Shown: positions 26,533 to 35,283, counted from the first letter of the stretch. The stretch is 64,000 nucleotides of DNA from an uncultured Clostridia bacterium (GCA_947589045.1 CANQBQ010000012.1:1-64000), one strand, 5' to 3'. Made by a program: numbers and translations. Notes: generated from the letters alone by a model not told the origin.

Positions 26533-27249
26533 CTAAAAATCCTTTCTCTCCGAAAGCCTATCGAACACATAGTCGTCATATTTCGCGCGGACGGCGGTAC
26601 TGTGCCGTATCGCTATCGGCAGCCGTATGCCGTTTTGCAGAACACAGATATCGGTTCCTATTCGCATGACATACTCCATATTTACGACTATTCCTCGGTT
26701 AATTCTCAAAAAATTCTCATCCATTTTATTTTCAAGCTCTTTAAAGGACATACGCACCTTCAGCACACGCCCGTCCGAAAGAGAGACGTTCACCGTATGG
26801 TTGTCGCTTTCAAGAAAACAAATTTTGTCCAAAAACACCGTATGCCTCTCCGAGCCTACCGTGAGCGTTATGCTTTTCCTGTGTCTGGAGCGGAACTCGG
26901 TCAGCCGTCGGAACGACTCGACAATTCCCTCTGTGGTGACCGGCTTTACCAGATAGTGAAGGGCGTAGAGCGAAAACGCTTCCACCGCGTGCTCTCGGCT
27001 GGTGGTTACAAACACTATTCCCGTTTCGGGAGAGATTTTCCGAAGTGCCTCGGCAACTTCAATTCCGTTCTCGTTCGGCATATAAATATCCAGAAACGCA
27101 ATGTCAAACCGAGGCTGCGTCTTTGCCGCCTCCATCAGAGCCGCCCCGCTTAAAAACTTTTCCGCGCTCCGCGTCGGGTCCCAGCCGCGCAGAGCTTCTT
27201 CAAATTGTTTCTGCTCTCTCAAATCATCATCGCAAATCGCTATCCGCAT
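26533..27249 (-). CDS. LytTR-family response regulator
   Basis: 238 aa from ATG 27249 (AGGGTGAT upstream). Receiver domain: acidic pocket D7-D9, phospho-acceptor D54 in FLDIYMP, T83, and K102 in YLVKPV. LytTR DNA-binding domain from about residue 133 (TVFLDKICFLESDNHTVNV ... FLRINRGIVVN). First gene of the unit with the kinase. LytTR regulators bind imperfect direct repeats; I did not find a convincing pair nearby. The AIM24 and M13 genes downstream are the obvious candidates for its regulon (inference). Confidence 0.93.
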   Translation of the reverse strand: MRIAICDDDLREQKQFEEALRGWDPTRSAEKFLSGAALMEAAKTQPRFDIAFLDIYMPNENGIEVAEALRKISPETGIVFVTTSREHAVEAFSLYALHYLVKPVTTEGIVESFRRLTEFRSRHRKSITLTVGSERHTVFLDKICFLESDNHTVNVSLSDGRVLKVRMSFKELENKMDENFLRINRGIVVNMEYVMRIGTDICVLQNGIRLPIAIRHSTAVRAKYDDYVFDRLSERKDF

Positions 27250-27303
27250 AAATATCACCCTAATCCGTTGTAAAACCGCCCGAGCATATTATCCTATATT
27301 TTA

Positions 27304-27332
27304 ATTGTACCACATATAAGAAGCATTTTCAA
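27304..27332 (-). promoter_or_regulatory. Promoter of the LytTR two-component operon
   Basis: On the minus strand TTGAAA (27332-27327) and TACAAT (27309-27304) are 17 bp apart, about 55 bp ahead of the regulator start. No other good promoter is seen before the end of the M13 array. Confidence 0.7.
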
Positions 27333-27426
27333 TGTGCCAAATTTGCCGTTTACGCCGTCAAACCTGACTTTTACAAACAATCGATATTAAAATTGCAAAT
27401 ATTTTACATCTGGCGGAACGTTAAGC

Positions 27427-27458
27427 AAAAAAATCGGAGCAAGCCACGCTTGCCCCGA
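27427..27458 (-). terminator. Intrinsic terminator of the WG-repeat gene
   Basis: A 10-bp stem with one mismatch (27434-27443 with 27449-27458) is followed on the minus strand by seven T. Confidence 0.8.
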
Positions 27459-27542
27459 CTTGGAAAAAATTCCTGTTTTAATGTCAAACACACGACTCCA
27501 ACCGTTTTGTAAAAAACGTTCTTCCGAAAACCGCTAAATCCT

Positions 27543-29183
27543 TTATTCGGTTGTGATTACAACTGAATTGCTGTCGCCCAGCCATTCTACACGAGCTTCT
27601 AAAGCTTCAGACACTGCTCTGAGCGGAACTAATGTTCTGTCATTTAACATGCACGCCTCCGCATCCAAAGAAACAATTTCGTTATTTTTAAGCATATTGT
27701 CACTTCCGACAGTCACGTCAATAACATTTCCGTCTTTCTTTGCTGTCGCACATTGAAGTTCATCATTCCAATCCACTTCTGCTCCCAAAGCCTCAAATAT
27801 AGCTCGCATAGGCACTAATACACGATCGTTTTTCATAAGCGGCGATACATCAAATGTAAGCGGTTCTCCATTTATGTAAACCGCAGTTTCTTCAGTAAGC
27901 TGTGATAACATTTTGTCTACTTTGCCTTTATCCGCAAGTGACGGCTCGTCTTTGGGATTGGCAACACTATCTCTCATAACGGTTATCTCTGTTTCCGGCA
28001 CAAAACTATTACCGTTATATTCTTCTCCTTCATATTCAAATATCTTTTTATTCCATTCGCCTCTCCAAAAAACGATATAATGATCTCCTATCCCGATTTC
28101 ATTGTACATTTTTCCCGAGTTCTCACTTTTGCGCTCATTATCTTTCCTCGTAATGTTTAAAAAATTTACCTTTTCCAAATTGCTGTTATAACATGTTCCA
28201 TCCCAACACCAAAATAAATCTTTATAGCTTTTAGCAGAACCAATATCCATTTCGCTGTAATCAACTGCAATCATAGTGCCGTTATTATCATATATCTGAG
28301 TTTTTGATGTTTCTCTTTGTTCATCAATGTGCAATACAAAACATATGGCAAAATTTCCATTTTGCAAAATAATATACCCAACATTTTGTCCTGAAAGTCC
28401 GCCTTTAAAATAGCTTGTATTCATTTCCTCACAAGCACTAACATTATATAACCAGTTGCCATCCTTATCAAAAATATGGCAAATATAATCCCTTTTTTTA
28501 CCATCAATATTATATGCTATTTCTGGAAGAACAAAATATGATTTGGTAAGTTTCGCCGTGTAGGGATTTATATCAATATTATCGGCATTATAATCTCTAT
28601 TTGGAATATTTAGTTTCACATTATTTCCGTTGTTCCAAAGCCAATACACACCATCAAACGAGTACAGCACATATCCTTCGCCAAAGATAGGATTATCTGC
28701 TTCGTTCGGCAGAACATATTCTATATCTCCGCGCTCATTTAAAATCATATATCTTTTATCTATCAAAACAAGCGCCCTTTTGTTTACAAACTCGCTTGCC
28801 TCATCAAATATCGGACGAAAAACCCACTCATAGTTTTTATTTATATATCCGTATTTTCCGTTATATTCAATTAAAGCTATGCCGTCATAAAATACAATGG
28901 GATTATAGTATATTTGCCCGTCGTGGCTTATCAGTACCGTTTCCTCCCGTTCAGACTCAACATCAAGTATTTCCATGAATATTCCATCATCTGTTACGTT
29001 TAAAATGTCCATACGCTCAATATTTCTATCTAATGTATCCTGAAGACTAATAGTGTAGATTTTTTCTATGTCATATTCCTTTTCGTCAACCGTTTTTTCG
29101 CTTGTTGTCGCCCCGAGCACTTGTATACTGAGTGATAAGCACACAACAAAAACAATTAAATATTTACTCAATTTTTTTAGCAT
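27543..29183 (-). CDS. WG-repeat protein with C-terminal copper-amine-oxidase-like domain
   Basis: 546 aa from ATG 29183 (GGAGAAGGGG upstream). Signal peptide about 1-25. The middle holds WG-type repeats (ALIEYNGKYGYINKNYEWVF..IFDEASEF). The last about 120 residues are a copper-amine-oxidase N-terminal-like domain, seen as the duplicated motif VLVPMRAIFEALGAEVDW and TLVPLRAVSEALEARVEW. In Clostridia this domain is a common extracellular module, not an oxidase. Function unknown; probably secreted and wall-associated. Codon use is clearly more AT-rich than in neighbouring genes, which hints at later acquisition. It is a single gene with its own promoter and terminator. Confidence 0.85.
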   Translation of the reverse strand: MLKKLSKYLIVFVVCLSLSIQVLGATTSEKTVDEKEYDIEKIYTISLQDTLDRNIERMDILNVTDDGIFMEILDVESEREETVLISHDGQIYYNPIVFYDGIALIEYNGKYGYINKNYEWVFRPIFDEASEFVNKRALVLIDKRYMILNERGDIEYVLPNEADNPIFGEGYVLYSFDGVYWLWNNGNNVKLNIPNRDYNADNIDINPYTAKLTKSYFVLPEIAYNIDGKKRDYICHIFDKDGNWLYNVSACEEMNTSYFKGGLSGQNVGYIILQNGNFAICFVLHIDEQRETSKTQIYDNNGTMIAVDYSEMDIGSAKSYKDLFWCWDGTCYNSNLEKVNFLNITRKDNERKSENSGKMYNEIGIGDHYIVFWRGEWNKKIFEYEGEEYNGNSFVPETEITVMRDSVANPKDEPSLADKGKVDKMLSQLTEETAVYINGEPLTFDVSPLMKNDRVLVPMRAIFEALGAEVDWNDELQCATAKKDGNVIDVTVGSDNMLKNNEIVSLDAEACMLNDRTLVPLRAVSEALEARVEWLGDSNSVVITTE

Positions 29184-29283
29184 ATCAATCCGCCCCTTCT
29201 CCAGTATATTATCATTAAATGTAATCACGCAAAAACGGGAAAATAAAATGATTATCCGACATTTTAACTTCATTGATAGATAT

Positions 29284-29312
29284 ATTTTATCATATAAAAT
29301 TGTTAATAGCAA
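29284..29312 (-). promoter_or_regulatory. Candidate promoter of the WG-repeat gene
   Basis: On the minus strand TTGCTA (29312-29307) and TAAAAT (29289-29284) are 17 bp apart, about 100 bp ahead of the chosen start. Confidence 0.55.
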
Positions 29313-29420
29313 TATCTATATTTTAATTACCTTCTCTTTAACTTAAATCTGTTTATATAAATTACTGTTTATAAAGACCTTGAACAGGTGATGAGAACCA
29401 CGGCAAGCAGTCTCTTTTTA

Positions 29421-29473
29421 AAACAAAACACACCTGTTTCGATATGGATTTATATCAAAACAGGTGTGTTTTT
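29421..29473 (-). terminator. Intrinsic terminator of tRNA-Leu
   Basis: A perfect 15-bp stem (29425-29439 with 29458-29472, 18-nt loop) lies directly after the tRNA 3' end and runs into T-rich sequence on the minus strand. Confidence 0.85.
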
Positions 29474-29474
29474 G

Positions 29475-29562
29475 TGGTGCGGCCGATGGGACTTGAACCC
29501 ATACAGGCGTTTTGCCCACTACCCCCTCAAAGTAGCGCGTCTGCCTATTCCGCCACGGCCGC
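29475..29562 (-). tRNA. tRNA-Leu (anticodon GAG), CCA encoded
   Basis: Read on the minus strand the 88-nt gene begins GCGGCCG and closes with CGGCCGC-A-CCA, a perfect 7-bp acceptor stem. It has a D arm with AATAGGCAG, an anticodon stem-loop CTACT-TTGAGGG-GGTAG giving anticodon GAG, a long class II variable arm (TGGGCAAAACGCCTG region) and the T arm ATGGGTTCAAGTCCCAT. The long variable arm confirms leucine. CCA is encoded at 29477-29475. Confidence 0.97.
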
Positions 29563-29584
29563 GTGTCTCATTCACGACTTTTCA

Positions 29585-29613
29585 ATTATACAACAAAACC
29601 TTCGATATGTCAA
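29585..29613 (-). promoter_or_regulatory. Consensus promoter of tRNA-Leu
   Basis: On the minus strand TTGACA (29613-29608) and TATAAT (29590-29585) are 17 bp apart, a perfect consensus match. It would start transcription about 15 nt before the mature tRNA 5' end. Confidence 0.9.
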
Positions 29614-29664
29614 TAAAAATTTTTAAAATTTCCGAAAATCTCCGTCAACCCGCAAAATTACGCG

Positions 29665-31167
29665 TCATTCCAAAAATTCCACAACGATGTTTTTCTTGTG
29701 AGTAATGCCTCGCACGGTGCAGGAGAAGCCCCAGCCCGAGTCGCTCTGGCTCACGACATGGTCGTGATACGCCGCGTTCTGCGCCTCATAGTCTATATAC
29801 GGCTTCTCGCAGTAAAGCGTTTCCTCGCCCGTCCTTTGGTACTCCTCCGCCAATTCGAGCGCAAGATTATAGTCGGTCTCGGCAATCTGGTGATAGTCGG
29901 CAAGCTCGGACACGTTCATCACCAGGAACAACGCCAGCACCGCCGCCGAGAAAATGCCCTGCACTCTCCTGTTCCTCACGATAAGGCGAAAAACAGCGTC
30001 GATTGCGAGGGCAAGTCCGACAGACGCAGGCACAAGGTTGCGAAAGTTGAGCCACTGATTTCCGCTCAGCGCAAACGGTATGAACGGCACAAAAAACAGC
30101 AGTGCCGCAAGCAAAAATTCAAGCCCGAACCTCTTCAAATCATATCGCACTTTGTTCATCTCAAGTCCGTTCAGCCGAATTTTATCGAGAGACTTAAGCC
30201 CCGAAAAGAACGCGTAAGACGCGCACAGCAAAACGCCGACGCCGCCCCACACGGCTCCCGAAGCTCCGTTACCTATAATCATTTCAAATCCGCGCTCAAA
30301 ACCGCGCGTAAAAATCTTCCCGCCCTGAGTCACAAAAATCGTATAAATCTCTTTCAGCACGGTAAGCGAAAAGGCGGGGAGAGCACCGAGGGACACTACG
30401 TTCATTCTGCCGTTGTTGTTGCTCTCGCCGATAAAGAGTATATAATACGACGCAATCAGAGCCAGGTTGACCACCATCGGCAAAAGCGCCTTCCATTTTT
30501 TCTTTGAAACCACGACATACACAATCATAAAAAACGACAGCACTATCGTCTGCTCATAAAAGCCGTAAGAGATAAGGTTTATAACCGCAAACGCCGCAAA
30601 CGCGCGCGGCTTGCCCTCGCAGTAGTCGAGAAGCGCGTGAAGCGACGCCGCCAGGAAAAACAGCGACACCACGACGCGGCTCGACGCCGAAATCCAGTAT
30701 GTTCCCTCAAAGCTCAAGGGCGTGAACAAAAACAAAACTATAAAGAGCGGCGAAACCGAAATGTCCATACGCTCAAAAAAGCGTCTGAAAAGCACCGCGG
30801 TAATTCCGCCGACGACCGCAATTATAATCATCGCCGCCCACAGACAATTCCAAAAATTGCCCCATATAAACGTATCGAAGAACACCGCCGCCGGACGGCT
30901 GAACATTATTCCGGGGCCGCCGAGCAGTACCTCGCTCCACAGGTTGGGCAAATACGGATAAAGCCCGTACTGCACATAATCGTCAAGATACGGGAAATAT
31001 TCAAATCCGAAAAACGAAAACTTAAATACGTGCAAAAGAATAACCGTGCAGAAAAGCCCTATTTCGGTTCTTCTGCGCTTTTGCTCCGACGAAACAGGTC
31101 GGGGCGAACCGTTTTCTTTTGATGTATCATTTATAATTTTTGGCATACCAAGTCTCTCTTTCGTCAT
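29665..31167 (-). CDS. Polytopic membrane protein, GT-C glycosyltransferase-like
   Basis: 500 aa. Soluble N-terminus (about 35 residues), then about 10-12 membrane helices to residue 430 and a C-terminal soluble tail of about 75 residues. An acidic pair after the first helix (YLDDYVQYG, about residues 60-68) and long alternating hydrophobic segments resemble GtrII/GT-C type enzymes, which transfer sugars from polyprenyl donors outside the membrane. I do not recognise a specific family, so this is a tentative reading. The start may instead be ATG 31146 (AAAGAGAG upstream). It follows the SpoVB-like flippase by 44 bp, suggesting a joint role in surface-glycan assembly. Confidence 0.6.
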   Translation of the reverse strand: MTKERLGMPKIINDTSKENGSPRPVSSEQKRRRTEIGLFCTVILLHVFKFSFFGFEYFPYLDDYVQYGLYPYLPNLWSEVLLGGPGIMFSRPAAVFFDTFIWGNFWNCLWAAMIIIAVVGGITAVLFRRFFERMDISVSPLFIVLFLFTPLSFEGTYWISASSRVVVSLFFLAASLHALLDYCEGKPRAFAAFAVINLISYGFYEQTIVLSFFMIVYVVVSKKKWKALLPMVVNLALIASYYILFIGESNNNGRMNVVSLGALPAFSLTVLKEIYTIFVTQGGKIFTRGFERGFEMIIGNGASGAVWGGVGVLLCASYAFFSGLKSLDKIRLNGLEMNKVRYDLKRFGLEFLLAALLFFVPFIPFALSGNQWLNFRNLVPASVGLALAIDAVFRLIVRNRRVQGIFSAAVLALFLVMNVSELADYHQIAETDYNLALELAEEYQRTGEETLYCEKPYIDYEAQNAAYHDHVVSQSDSGWGFSCTVRGITHKKNIVVEFLE

Positions 31168-31211
31168 ACTTAACTATTCTTCGATTTCTCGGCAAAATAC
31201 AAATTCACGCT

Positions 31212-32585
31212 TTATAATATGCCCCGAAAGGCTCCTTTTCTCTCGCGGCACGCGCGTCCCGCTCCCCTGTCGGTATAGGCTTCGCTGAGCCGCACCGTTC
31301 CGAACGAAAGCGCACAAGTGAAAATATTGCTTGCCGCAATCATAAAAATCAACGCCGCCCAGCCGTATCTCGGCACAAAAAATATTATAACAAAAAGACG
31401 GAGAGCCGAGTCGCACATACTGTAAAGAAACATTCTGAACTGACGCTTCATACCGTTCAAAATCCCGCAGGATACCGAGTCGAGAAACATCAGCGGACAC
31501 AGCAGAGCCAGCCGCCGCACGGCATCCGCAATTTCGGGCTTGCCGTAGACCGCCGCCGAAACCTGCCTCGAAAAGGTCACAAAGACCAGCATAACGGCGA
31601 CTCCCGCCGCGAATGCGAGCCGCAGGGCGCGGGACGCGAGCGAGCGAAAGCGCACTTTGTTGCACACCTCAAACGTCCTCGAAATTTCGGGCACAAGAAG
31701 GGTTATAAATGAGCCGATGAGCGTCAGCGGAAATGTCAAAAGCGGCATAATCATACCCTTCAGCAGTCCGTACTGCGAAAGAGCCTCCGCCGCGGGCATA
31801 TTTGCGGCGGTGAGTCCGCTTATTATTTTTACATCCTCATACATTCTCAAAAACGAGCTTATAAGCGCCCCTGTCAGGGTCGGGAGCGAAATTTTCAGCA
31901 CCGCCGCAAGCGTCCCCGTCTGTGTTGCGGGCTTGCCGCGCCCCGAAAGCCGCCTGTATTCGGGCACAAACATAAGTATCAAATATGTGCAGGACGCCGC
32001 CTCACCCACCGAAAGTCCGAGGAACACTCCCGCACAGCCGTATTCTACGCCAAGCGGCAAAAACAGCTTCAAAAACCCGCGCATCGCAAGCACCTTTACG
32101 AACTGCTCCAGAAACTCGGAGCTTGCGGGACGTATCACCTTGCGCGAGGCGTAAAAATAACCCTTTATGCAATATGAAACGCTCATAAACAGCGTACTCG
32201 GCGCAAGGGCGCAAATCCCAACCCGCGTGCGCGCATCTCCCAGAAAGGACGCCGATATGCGGTCGGAAAAAAGCAAAACCGCACCGATGACCGCCGCGCT
32301 CATCACAACGGTCATACCGATAACGGTTCGCATTGTTTTTGGAACAGACGCTTCGTTATGCGCCGCGTACTGCGCGGAGACGAGAGTAGACGTCGCCGTG
32401 CCGAGCCCCGCGCTCGCGAGCGTCAGCATAATGCCGTGGACTCCGAAAACGAGAGACAAAAGCCCCATTCCCTCACTGCCCAACAGCTTTGAGTAGTACG
32501 CTCTGAATATAAACTCGACCGATTTGGCGCAAACGCCCGAAAAGGTAAGTATGCCCGCGTTTTTCGCCACTGTCGAAACTGCCAT
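31212..32585 (-). CDS. SpoVB-like MOP-family polysaccharide flippase
   Basis: 457 aa. About 12-14 membrane helices. The start VAKNAGILTFSGVCAKSVEFIFRAYYSKLLGSEGMGLLSL is the pattern of stage V sporulation protein B and its relatives, which move lipid-linked wall or glycan precursors across the membrane. Whether it acts in spore cortex synthesis or in surface glycan export cannot be told from sequence. ATG with GGTGGTGAT upstream. The region just before that ribosome site is a perfect RNA hairpin (32596-32623), which may affect expression. Confidence 0.85.
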   Translation of the reverse strand: MAVSTVAKNAGILTFSGVCAKSVEFIFRAYYSKLLGSEGMGLLSLVFGVHGIMLTLASAGLGTATSTLVSAQYAAHNEASVPKTMRTVIGMTVVMSAAVIGAVLLFSDRISASFLGDARTRVGICALAPSTLFMSVSYCIKGYFYASRKVIRPASSEFLEQFVKVLAMRGFLKLFLPLGVEYGCAGVFLGLSVGEAASCTYLILMFVPEYRRLSGRGKPATQTGTLAAVLKISLPTLTGALISSFLRMYEDVKIISGLTAANMPAAEALSQYGLLKGMIMPLLTFPLTLIGSFITLLVPEISRTFEVCNKVRFRSLASRALRLAFAAGVAVMLVFVTFSRQVSAAVYGKPEIADAVRRLALLCPLMFLDSVSCGILNGMKRQFRMFLYSMCDSALRLFVIIFFVPRYGWAALIFMIAASNIFTCALSFGTVRLSEAYTDRGAGRACRERKGAFRGIL

Positions 32586-32595
32586 AAAATCACCA

Positions 32596-32623
32596 CCGAC
32601 ACTAATATTTATATTAGCGTCGG
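32596..32623 (-). other. RNA hairpin in front of the SpoVB-like gene
   Basis: Arms CCGACACTAATAT (32596-32608) and ATATTAGCGTCGG (32611-32623) pair over 13 bp on the minus-strand RNA, with one G-U pair and almost no loop. It ends 4 nt before GGTGGTGAT of the downstream gene. There is no proper T-tract, so it is a weak terminator at best. It may be a processing or translation-control structure. Confidence 0.6.
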
Positions 32624-32646
32624 GCGTGATTTAATACTTTGTGCGT

Positions 32647-33273
32647 CTAAACCGTTTTATGAGTAATTTTTATATAGTCCGCTATAATATCCGCCGCTTT
32701 TTCAATTCCGACCTTGGTGGTATTGAGCGCGATGTCGTAATTTGTGACGTTGCCCCATTCGTTTCCCGTGTAAAACTCGTAATAATTGGAGCGCTTCTTG
32801 TCGTTCTTGTTTATCTGCGCCAAAGCCTCCTTGTCGGAGAGGGAGTTGCGCTCCGCGATACGCTTCACGCGCGCCGCCTCGTCGGCGTGAATAAATATGC
32901 GAACAAGATTATCGTGACCGCTCAGAACATAGTCGGCACAGCGACCGACTATTACGCACGGCTCCTTGTCGCGAAGCTCTTTTATAATGTTGGATTGTAT
33001 CTTAAAAACGGTATCGCTCGTCAGCAAGTCGCCGTAATTAAAGCCTATTCCCTTTCCGGCGTTTACTCCGACCGTCAGAGAATACAAAAAACTGCTGGTC
33101 TTTTTCTGATCGGCGTTTTTAAAAAACTCCTCCGAAAGACCGCTCGCCTTTGCCGCCGAAGTAATTATTTCCTTGTCGTAAAACGATATGCCGAGCTTAG
33201 CCGCGAGCTGCTTTCCGACCTCGTGACCTCCGCTTCCGTATTGTCTGCCGATTGATACTACAAGATTTCCCAC
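32647..33273 (-). CDS. Cytidylate kinase-like family protein
   Basis: 208 aa from GTG 33273; the longer open frame upstream is AT-rich and without a ribosome site. The N-terminus VVSIGRQYGSGGHEVGKQLA contains the P-loop of the cytidylate-kinase-like (Cytidylate_kin_2) family. Further on are CVIVGRCADYVL and RVKRIAERNSLSDKEA, the lid region. These proteins resemble CMP kinase but are often second copies with unclear substrates. Probably a nucleotide kinase in the cytoplasm. It starts a minus-strand series leading into the SpoVB-like gene 61 bp later. Confidence 0.85.
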   Translation of the reverse strand: MGNLVVSIGRQYGSGGHEVGKQLAAKLGISFYDKEIITSAAKASGLSEEFFKNADQKKTSSFLYSLTVGVNAGKGIGFNYGDLLTSDTVFKIQSNIIKELRDKEPCVIVGRCADYVLSGHDNLVRIFIHADEAARVKRIAERNSLSDKEALAQINKNDKKRSNYYEFYTGNEWGNVTNYDIALNTTKVGIEKAADIIADYIKITHKTV

Positions 33274-33352
33274 AATCCTCAGTCCTTTCCGAACTAATAT
33301 AGTATGATAATAACACAAAAAACAAAACTTTTCAAGATTATATAAGAAAATA

Positions 33353-33381
33353 TTGACAAATAAAATATTTGGCATTAAAAT
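33353..33381 (+). promoter_or_regulatory. Promoter of the cyclophilin lipoprotein gene
   Basis: TTGACA (33353-33358) and TAAAAT (33376-33381) are 17 bp apart, about 30 bp ahead of the start codon. Confidence 0.75.
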
Positions 33382-33409
33382 AGAGACAATAGAATTTGGA
33401 GGTATTTTT

Positions 33410-33994
33410 ATGAAAAGAATTTTATCGGCATTTTTATGTTTTGCAATGATTATCTCGCTTACGCTCCTGCTCGGAGCCTGCGGAAAAAAGGAGTCGGCTT
33501 CAATGGTTAAATTTGAAATGGAAAACGGCGGCACATTCACAATAAAGCTCTATCCCGAGTACGCGCCCGAAACCGCGGCGAACTTCACAAAGCTCGTTTC
33601 GGAGGGATTTTACGACGGACTTACGTTCCACCGCGTAGTGGACGGCTTTATGGCTCAGGGCGGCGACCCCGACGGTACGGGAACCGGCGGTTCCAAGAAC
33701 AAAATAAAGGGTGAATTTTCGGGCAACGGCTTCACTCAGAACACGCTCTCGCATAAGCGCGGCACTGTTTCGATGGCGCGCTCGAACGATCCCGACAGCG
33801 CAAGCAGTCAGTTCTTTATCTGCTATGACGACTGCCCTTACCTCGACGGCTCGTACGCAGCGTTCGGAGAGGTAGTTGAAGGTATGGACGTGGTTGACGG
33901 ATTTTTGGACGTTGAGCGCACAATGGGACTTGACGGTCAGATGTCCAAGCCCGTAACGCCTATCGTAATAAAGAGCGCAACAATAGTTGAGTAA
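33410..33994 (+). CDS. Cyclophilin-type peptidyl-prolyl isomerase lipoprotein
   Basis: 194 aa from ATG 33410 (TTGGAGG upstream). Lipoprotein signal peptide with lipobox LLGAC (Cys24). The mature part is a compact cyclophilin: FHRVVDGFMAQGGDPDGTGTGG holds the catalytic Arg and Gln residues, and SQFFI follows. It should speed folding of exported proteins at the membrane surface, useful in a cell exporting many large SLH proteins. Single gene with its own promoter and terminator. Confidence 0.93.
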   Translation: MKRILSAFLCFAMIISLTLLLGACGKKESASMVKFEMENGGTFTIKLYPEYAPETAANFTKLVSEGFYDGLTFHRVVDGFMAQGGDPDGTGTGGSKNKIKGEFSGNGFTQNTLSHKRGTVSMARSNDPDSASSQFFICYDDCPYLDGSYAAFGEVVEGMDVVDGFLDVERTMGLDGQMSKPVTPIVIKSATIVE

Positions 33995-34029
33995 AATTCG
34001 CTCCTTATAAAGCGGTATAAATAAAAAAA

Positions 34030-34065
34030 GGCGCGCCTCGCAGACCTTGCGGGGCGCGTCTTTTT
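34030..34065 (+). terminator. Intrinsic terminator of the cyclophilin gene
   Basis: GGCGCGCCTCGCA and TGCGGGGCGCGTC pair over 13 positions with two G-U pairs, followed by TTTTT. Confidence 0.85.
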
Positions 34066-34139
34066 GCGCTCTGCTCCGCCGCAGCGCGCGGCGGCTTGTC
34101 AAATCCTGCAAAAAATCTGCTTTTTATTATTCTATACGG

Positions 34140-34169
34140 TTGACGGGAGAGGGGCTTTTGTGGTAGAAT
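34140..34169 (+). promoter_or_regulatory. Promoter of pheST
   Basis: TTGACG (34140-34145) and TAGAAT (34164-34169) are 18 bp apart. Only about 45 nt separate the expected transcript start from pheS, so there is no room for a T-box leader. Confidence 0.65.
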
Positions 34170-34218
34170 ATAGTATTATTAAGACCATACGGTAGGTTTC
34201 AAAGTGAGGGATAATTTT

Positions 34219-35241
34219 ATGATAAAGGAAACCTTGGAAAAAATAAAAAATCAGGCAATCGAGGAGCTTGGCGAGATAGGAAGCGTTGAGGCACTGGAGA
34301 GCTTCCGCGTGAAATATCTCGGCAAAAAGGGCTCGCTTACTTCCGTGCTCAAAAGTATGGGTTCGCTTTCTCCCGAGGAGAGACCGATTGTCGGACAGCG
34401 CGCAAACGAGGTGCGCGCGGCAATAGAGGAAAAGCTGGAGGAGGCTCGTGTAAATCTCGCGCAAAAGTTCGAGAATATGAAGCTCGCCTCCGAGACGATT
34501 GACGTCACTATGCCGGGTCGCATCGCGCCGCTCGGCAAAAAGCACCCGCTCACCACGGTGCTGGACGACCTCAAGGACATATTTATCGGTATGGGCTACT
34601 CCATTGCGGAGGGACCGGACGTAGAGCTTGACTACTATAACTTTGAAGCTCTCAATCTTCCGCCCGACCACCCCGCGCGCGACACGCAGGACACGTTTTA
34701 TATAAACGACAGCGTGCTGCTCAGGACCCAGACCTCCCCTGTTCAGATAAGGTATATGGAACAGCATAAGCCGCCGATACGAATTATCGCTCCGGGACGT
34801 GTTTTCCGAAGCGACTCGGTGGACGCCACCCACTCCCCCGTATTTCATCAGATAGAGGGACTTGTGGTGGATAAGGGCATCACGATGGCTAACCTCAAAG
34901 GAACGCTTGAAACCTTTGTCCATAAGCTCTACGGCGAGGACACAAGACTGCGTTTCCGCCCGCACCACTTCCCGTTTACCGAGCCGAGCGCGGAGGTTGA
35001 CATCTCCTGCTTCAACTGCGGCGGCAAGGGCTGCGGCGTTTGCAAGGGCGAAGGCTGGATAGAGATTTTGGGCTGCGGAATGGTTCACCCGAAGGTGCTT
35101 AAAATATGCGGCATCGACCCCGACGAATACTCGGGCTTTGCGTTCGGCATAGGTCTGGAGCGCGTGGCTCTGTTCAGATACGGTATTGACGATATGCGTC
35201 TGTTCTTTGAAAATGATTTGAGATTTTTAAATCAGTTTTGA
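34219..35241 (+). CDS. pheS: Phenylalanyl-tRNA synthetase alpha subunit
   Basis: 340 aa, the usual length. N-terminal coiled coil (about 1-85). The class II core has [36 protein letters not shown] (motif 2 region), a cysteine-bearing [13 protein letters not shown] segment seen in Gram-positive PheS, and motif 3 [14 protein letters not shown]. It charges tRNA-Phe together with PheT as an alpha2-beta2 enzyme. ATG 34219 was chosen because GAGGG lies upstream; GTG 34204 is the alternative. pheT follows after 42 bp. Confidence 0.97.
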   Translation: MIKETLEKIKNQAIEELGEIGSVEALESFRVKYLGKKGSLTSVLKSMGSLSPEERPIVGQRANEVRAAIEEKLEEARVNLAQKFENMKLASETIDVTMPGRIAPLGKKHPLTTVLDDLKDIFIGMGYSIAEGPDVELDYYNFEALNLPPDHPARDTQDTFYINDSVLLRTQTSPVQIRYMEQHKPPIRIIAPGRVFRSDSVDATHSPVFHQIEGLVVDKGITMANLKGTLETFVHKLYGEDTRLRFRPHHFPFTEPSAEVDISCFNCGGKGCGVCKGEGWIEILGCGMVHPKVLKICGIDPDEYSGFAFGIGLERVALFRYGIDDMRLFFENDLRFLNQF

Positions 35242-35283
35242 TTATTCGATACACGAAATAAAATTGGAAGGATTGAGTAAGTT

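Noticed and set aside
29184-29664. Genomic island boundary at tRNA-Leu
   Set aside because: No integrase, transposase or duplicated tRNA end is visible on either side within the window; kept only as a weak hint under the WG-repeat finding.
34170-34218. T-box leader for pheST
   Set aside because: Only about 45 nt lie between the promoter and pheS, too short for a T-box; no T-box core sequence is seen.
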